A stretch of DNA of 20,099 nucleotides, taken from positions 1 to 20,099 of the forward strand of contig JBDTIZ010000179.1 in the NCBI GenBank assembly GCA_039936115.1, in the 5' to 3' direction. The translations under genes were made by a program, and so were the position numbers. This DNA is from DATIJJ01 sp039936115 (lineage in GTDB: Bacteria; Pseudomonadota; Gammaproteobacteria; DSM-16500). The notes below the pieces were generated by a model that saw only the letters and a program-made list of their open reading frames with translations, had not been told where the DNA came from and made no database searches. This document shows, piece by piece, positions 16,430 to 20,099 of this stretch; position 1 is the stretch's first letter, and each line of letters opens with the position of its first letter.

Positions 16430-17542
16430 ATGACGACTCTTCAAGATAACAATGACATTGCAAACAGCGACTTATTTCAACCGATAAAATTAGGCCCATT
16501 AACTTTACCGAATCGGATAGTTATGGCGCCATTAACGCGTAGTCGGGCTGGGAAAGGTGATATACAAGGGCCTATGAATGCTCAATATTATTCACAGCGG
16601 GCAACGGCGGGTTTGATTATTTCTGAAGCTACGCAGATTTCGATCCAAGGCAAAGGATATGCTTATACCCCCGGAATTTATACCCCAAAACAAGTTGCTG
16701 GTTGGAAATTGGCGACGGATGCTGTGCATGCAAAAGGCGGCCGTATCTTTGCGCAACTGTGGCATGTCGGTCGTATTTCACATCCTGAGTTGCAAGATCA
16801 TAAACAATTGCCAGTGGCTCCCTCTGCGATTAAACCCGAAGGCCAGGCATTTACTGAAGATGGCTTTAAACCATTTTTTATGCCGCGTGCATTGGAGCTT
16901 AATGAAATCCCGGGTGTCGTTAAACAATTCTTGGATGCTGCAAAATGTGCTAAACAAGCGGGGTTTGATGGAATAGAAATTCATGCGGCCAATGGTTATT
17001 TGATTGATCAGTTTATTCGTGACAAAACAAATAAACGGAAAGATCAATATGGCGGTAGTTTAGAGAATCGCGCGCGTTTTTTAATGGAAGTGTTGGAGGC
17101 GGTATCGACTGTTTGGGATGGACAGCAAATCGGTATACGTCTTTCGCCAGTCAGTCCTGCAAATGATATTGCTGACAGTCATCCAATGAAAACTTTTTCT
17201 TATGTGGTCGAGCAAATGAATCGATTTAATTTAGCTTATATGCATTGCATTGAAGGCAGCACTATGGGGCCGCGTACGATTCCAGCGGATTTTAGTTTTG
17301 TTACGTTGCGGAAGTTGTTTAAGGGATTATACATGGCGAATAATGGGTATGATCTTCAGCTTGCAATGACTGCACGGCGTGAAAATCTAGCAGATTTAAT
17401 TTGTTTTGGTCGTCCTTTTATTGCCAATCCGGATTTGGTAGAGCGGTTACGTACGGGTGCTGCGATTGTTGAAGCGCCGAAGTCTGTATGGTATGGCGGT
17501 GGTGCAGAAGGTTATACGGATTGGGGTGTGTTGCCAACTTAA
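16430..17542 (+). CDS. nemA: Old yellow enzyme family FMN ene-reductase (N-ethylmaleimide reductase-like)
   Basis: The start is the ATG at 16430, with AAGGA eight bases upstream; this gives 370 residues, close to E. coli NemA (365). The protein is a complete FMN-binding TIM barrel: MAPLTRSRAG near residue 32, QLWHVGRISHP near 109, the substrate-binding pair His185 and Asn188 with catalytic Tyr190 in IHAANGYL, the family signature DQYGGSLENRARF near 205, and a C-terminal CFGRPFIANPDLVERL that holds the FMN phosphate. Such cytosolic enzymes use NAD(P)H to reduce activated alkenes, maleimides, quinones or nitro compounds, generally as detoxification of electrophiles. No TetR-type regulator (such as nemR) is adjacent. 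The gene is divergent from the phosphodiesterase and convergent with cydB. The family is certain; orthology to nemA is likely but not proven. Confidence 0.93.
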   Translation: MTTLQDNNDIANSDLFQPIKLGPLTLPNRIVMAPLTRSRAGKGDIQGPMNAQYYSQRATAGLIISEATQISIQGKGYAYTPGIYTPKQVAGWKLATDAVHAKGGRIFAQLWHVGRISHPELQDHKQLPVAPSAIKPEGQAFTEDGFKPFFMPRALELNEIPGVVKQFLDAAKCAKQAGFDGIEIHAANGYLIDQFIRDKTNKRKDQYGGSLENRARFLMEVLEAVSTVWDGQQIGIRLSPVSPANDIADSHPMKTFSYVVEQMNRFNLAYMHCIEGSTMGPRTIPADFSFVTLRKLFKGLYMANNGYDLQLAMTARRENLADLICFGRPFIANPDLVERLRTGAAIVEAPKSVWYGGGAEGYTDWGVLPT

Positions 17543-17547
17543 GATGC

Positions 17548-17574
17548 CCCTCCTCTCCCTTGGGGAGAGGAGGG
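17548..17574. terminator. Strong hairpin between convergent nemA-like and cydB genes
   Basis: A 12-bp stem, CCCTCCTCTCCC (17548-17559) with its complement (17563-17574), closes a 3-base loop and starts five bases after the nemA-like stop. Neither side has a real T run (TGTATT on the plus side), so it is an imperfect intrinsic terminator. It may act on both convergent transcripts or be a REP-like element. Confidence 0.5.
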
Positions 17575-17624
17575 TGTATTAGAATTAGCGCTTATGCAAC
17601 TTATCAATTTGATCTGTAAATCTA

Positions 17625-18623
17625 TTAATACCCGATCTTATCAACAACCTTCCCACTAAAAATTTTATACGAATGATACGTATAATAAAGCAACGGCGGC
17701 AGCATAATACAAGCACCAATCAACATAAAAAGTAGCGCCGAATCACTTGCCGCAGCTTCAAGGTAAGTCATTTTACGCGGTACGATGTAAGGATAAATAC
17801 TGATAATAAAACCAATATAACACGTTAAAAACATCCCAATCACACACCAAAATGGTTTGTGCTCCGACTTTTTCTTTAAAGCATACCAATTCGTGATAAA
17901 TAAAATTAAAGTGAGTAGCGGTAAAATCGCAAGATAAGGCATATTGTGGGGATTAAACCAACGTTGTTTGATTTCCGGATCTAAAAAAGGTGACCACACG
18001 CTCACCATTATAAATCCTAGCAAAATTAAATATTGTCCTTTGCTTGAAATCGCGAAACATTTTTTTTGTAATGATCCGGTAGTTTTTATAATAAGATAAT
18101 TAGCGCCCAATAATACATAACCACAAATCAAGCCCAGTGCGCACGCAATACCAAACGCATTGAACCAGGGCACAGAACTCTGCATTCCATCCAGAGAAAC
18201 ATAATTAAAACCTTTGACGAAAGTACCGAGAATAAAACCTTGCGCAATGGTTGCAAATAGTGAGCCGAGAAAAAAACAAGTGTTCCATAATTTTTTAGTC
18301 TTAATGGCTTTGAGTCGAAATTCAAATGCGATTCCGCGAAATAATAATGACACAACCATCATCAAAATCGGAATGTACATCAATGGTAAAATTATACTAA
18401 ATGCTGCAGGAAACGCACCATACAGTGCAGCGCCGCCAAACACTAACCAAGTTTGATTACCATCCCAAACCGGCAATATCGTACTGATCATGACATCATG
18501 TTCGTCTTCATCACGAATAAAAATTGACATAATACCAATGCCAATATCAAATCCTCCCAGTAACACATACATGATGATTCCAAATGCAATAATTCCACCC
18601 CACGCTAAGGCTAATAAATCCAT
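17625..18623 (-). CDS. cydB: Cytochrome bd-type quinol oxidase subunit II (CioB/CydB)
   Basis: This 332-residue integral membrane protein is subunit II of cytochrome bd oxidase, the partner that stabilises the haem-bearing subunit I in the inner membrane. The N-terminus has the conserved YVLLGGFDIGIGI stretch and PVWDGNQTWLVFGGAALYGAFP, both diagnostic of CydB; about eight to nine hydrophobic segments follow. At 332 residues it is shorter than E. coli CydB (379) and close to the CioB form. Its ATG lies three bases after the cydA stop, with GGAG inside the end of cydA as ribosome binding site, so the two are translationally coupled. No cydX-like small ORF was found in the 82 bases before the next gene, which agrees with a CioAB-type enzyme. 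Confidence 0.96.
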   Translation of the reverse strand: MDLLALAWGGIIAFGIIMYVLLGGFDIGIGIMSIFIRDEDEHDVMISTILPVWDGNQTWLVFGGAALYGAFPAAFSIILPLMYIPILMMVVSLLFRGIAFEFRLKAIKTKKLWNTCFFLGSLFATIAQGFILGTFVKGFNYVSLDGMQSSVPWFNAFGIACALGLICGYVLLGANYLIIKTTGSLQKKCFAISSKGQYLILLGFIMVSVWSPFLDPEIKQRWFNPHNMPYLAILPLLTLILFITNWYALKKKSEHKPFWCVIGMFLTCYIGFIISIYPYIVPRKMTYLEAAASDSALLFMLIGACIMLPPLLYYTYHSYKIFSGKVVDKIGY

Positions 18624-18626
18624 GAT

Positions 18627-19997
18627 TTAATCTCCGAGTTTTGGCATGTACTGGAAAGGTTGATGTGGTTCATCGCTTGCCGCATGATCTGATGGACCTT
18701 TAGATAATGTTTTATGGAGAAAATAAAAATAAAAATATCCAAAAATAATACCATAGACAATAAAAATTAATCCGAATGAAATCATCACATCACGTAATGC
18801 AACGTGTGACACGGCATCACTAGTGCGAATTAAATTATAAACCACCCAAGGTTGTCGACCAATTTCAGTCGTAATCCATCCGCACCATAATGCAATAAAA
18901 CCTAGCGGCGCTGAGAAAATACACGCTTTAAGAAACCACGGCGTATCATAAAGACGTTGTTTTATTCTTAAATAAAGCGCGATAGCTGCTAATAACAACA
19001 TGAGTAAACCAACACCGACCATAATTCTAAACGTAAAAAAGACGGTGATCACGTTGGGTTGATTTTCAGGCGTGACAGATTTTAATCCTATTAATTCGCC
19101 GTTCCACTCATGAGTATTTAAAACAGCTGCCAGATGTGGAATGGAAATTTCTAAATAGTTGGTTTGATTTTTTTGATCCGGAATGGCAAACAATAATAAT
19201 GGCGCACCTCTTTGTGTTTCCCATAATCCTTCCATCGCTGCAGTTTTCAAGGGTTGAATTTTCTGTACCAGCACACCGGTCATGTCACCGAAAAATATTT
19301 GTAAAGGAATCAAGATAATCAGCGCATACCAAATGAAGGAAAAACATTTTTTTGCAAACGCGGTGAATTTTTTATTCAATAAATAAAGTGCTGACACACT
19401 GGCGATGACAAATCCTGCAGAAATATATGATGCTAACATCATGTGAATAAAACGTGGAAATGTCGCTGCATTAAATACGACTTCTTTCCAATTTGAAACG
19501 TTGTAGACGCCGTTAATTTCAGTGAATCCTACGGGATGTTGCATCCAGGTATTCGCTGACATAATCCAATAAGCTGATAATGTTGTTCCAATCAATACTA
19601 ATAATGTCGCTAAATAATGTAATTTATGACTCACGCGATCCCAACCAAATAACATGACGCCTAAAAATCCTGCTTCAATAAAAAATGCTGTCATGACTTC
19701 ATAAGTAAACAAGGGCCCAAGCACACCGCCAATTGCACGCGTAAATCCGGCCCAATTTGTCCCGAGTTGAAATTCCATCACTAGACCTGACACCACGCCC
19801 ATGCCAAATGTGAGTGCGAACACTTTGGTCCAGAATTTACAAATATTCAGATAGAGTGGTTTTTTTGTTTTGATCCAAGCGCCTTCCATGATGGCAAGAA
19901 ACATGGCGAGACCGATACTGAATGCGGGAAATAAAATATGAAAGCTGATCGTGAATCCGAATTGAATGCGAGAGAGTAGGGCGGTGTCGATGACCAT
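18627..19997 (-). CDS. cydA: Cytochrome bd-type quinol oxidase subunit I (CioA/CydA, short Q-loop)
   Basis: The start is the ATG at 19997, with AAAGGA six bases upstream; the frame extends to a TTG at 20015 that overlaps this site and is not used. The 456-residue protein is the haem-bearing subunit of the inner-membrane quinol oxidase that reduces O2 to water. Expected ligands are present: His20 in FHILFP, Glu100 and Glu108 in YEVMTAFFIEAGFLG, His185 in RFIHMMLASY and Met326 in FRIMVGVG (E. coli His19, Glu99, Glu107, His186 and Met393). GRQPW is at 380-384. It is about 65 residues shorter than E. coli CydA, and the loss lies before Met326, where the Q-loop sits, marking the short-loop group that includes cyanide-insensitive CioA. 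Such oxidases have high oxygen affinity and tolerate NO and cyanide. First gene of the cydAB operon. Confidence 0.96.
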   Translation of the reverse strand: MVIDTALLSRIQFGFTISFHILFPAFSIGLAMFLAIMEGAWIKTKKPLYLNICKFWTKVFALTFGMGVVSGLVMEFQLGTNWAGFTRAIGGVLGPLFTYEVMTAFFIEAGFLGVMLFGWDRVSHKLHYLATLLVLIGTTLSAYWIMSANTWMQHPVGFTEINGVYNVSNWKEVVFNAATFPRFIHMMLASYISAGFVIASVSALYLLNKKFTAFAKKCFSFIWYALIILIPLQIFFGDMTGVLVQKIQPLKTAAMEGLWETQRGAPLLLFAIPDQKNQTNYLEISIPHLAAVLNTHEWNGELIGLKSVTPENQPNVITVFFTFRIMVGVGLLMLLLAAIALYLRIKQRLYDTPWFLKACIFSAPLGFIALWCGWITTEIGRQPWVVYNLIRTSDAVSHVALRDVMISFGLIFIVYGIIFGYFYFYFLHKTLSKGPSDHAASDEPHQPFQYMPKLGD

Positions 19998-20026
19998 GGG
20001 AAATCCTTTCTGCAAAAATTGGATTG

Positions 20027-20055
20027 ATTATACATTATTTTTTTGTAGACATTAA
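20027..20055 (-). promoter_or_regulatory. Sigma-70 promoter of the cydAB operon
   Basis: A perfect -10 TATAAT lies at 20032-20027 on the minus strand, 29 bases before the cydA ATG. Seventeen bases further upstream is TTAATG (20055-20050), a weak -35. Predicted transcription start near 20020. No clear ArcA or FNR site is visible in the short upstream stretch inside the window. Confidence 0.55.
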
Positions 20056-20073
20056 CTATAAAGACCGGTGTCG

Positions 20074-20099
20074 TTTTGTAGGGGCGAACCTATGTGTTC
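20074..20099 (+). repeat. Dispersed hairpin repeat, copy 2, cut by the window edge
   Basis: These 26 bases match the reverse complement of 7809-7834 exactly, so the two copies are inverted relative to each other. The second arm of the hairpin (GTTCGCCC) is cut after GTTC by the end of the window. It lies upstream of the cydA promoter. Confidence 0.75.

Noticed and set aside
17543..17624. A cydX-type small gene downstream of cydB
   Set aside because: No ATG-led frame with a membrane segment exists in the 82-base gap, and short Q-loop CioAB enzymes commonly lack CydX.
20013..20015. TTG at 20015 as the cydA start
   Set aside because: The codons following it contain the AAAGGA ribosome binding site for the ATG at 19997, where conserved CydA sequence begins.

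Overview
The window is AT-rich and codes on both strands. Its genes (a CioAB-type cytochrome bd oxidase, a NemA-like old yellow enzyme, an Nramp-type metal transporter and two giant multidomain proteins of repeats and eukaryote-like modules) suggest a gammaproteobacterium. A host-associated member of the Legionellales (Legionella/Coxiella/Diplorickettsia/Berkiella relatives) would fit. That placement is an inference from gene content and the style of the giant proteins; there is no rRNA here to confirm it.

Layout. (1) Positions 1-6166, minus strand: the first 2055 codons of a giant gene that runs off the left edge. It encodes an unrecognised N-terminus, leucine-rich repeats, a Ser/Lys/Gln-rich linker, a transglutaminase-like Cys-His domain, a chain of degenerate AAA-like modules and one AAA+ module with intact Walker A and B motifs. 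(2) 6167-6496: an intergenic promoter region with a perfect 10-bp tandem repeat. (3) 6497-7735, plus strand: an Nramp-family divalent metal transporter with altered signature motifs. (4) 7801-7834: a hairpin repeat that probably terminates the next gene. (5) 7846-14300, minus strand: a second giant gene of about 2151 codons, interrupted near its 5' end by a one-base frameshift in a run of eight T. It encodes three and a half copies of a long TPR-like repeat, a charged coiled coil and a C-terminal poly(A)-polymerase/CCA-transferase-like nucleotidyltransferase domain. (6) 14343-16319 (or 16388), minus strand: a secreted phosphodiesterase/alkaline-phosphatase superfamily enzyme, 42 bp upstream of the giant gene and possibly co-transcribed with it. 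(7) 16430-17542, plus strand: a NemA-like flavin ene-reductase. (8) 17548-17574: a strong hairpin between convergent genes. (9) 17625-19997, minus strand: cydA-cydB, a two-gene operon with a good sigma-70 -10 box, followed by a second copy of the hairpin repeat at the right edge.

How they fit together. cydAB is a clear functional operon for a terminal quinol oxidase. The transporter, ene-reductase and phosphodiesterase are independent household or envelope functions. The two giant genes are the unusual part. Both join protein-interaction repeats to a recognisable enzyme fold whose key residues are mostly retained, and neither has a partner gene here that explains its job. Secreted effector is a reasonable hypothesis for each, but nothing in the window proves secretion.
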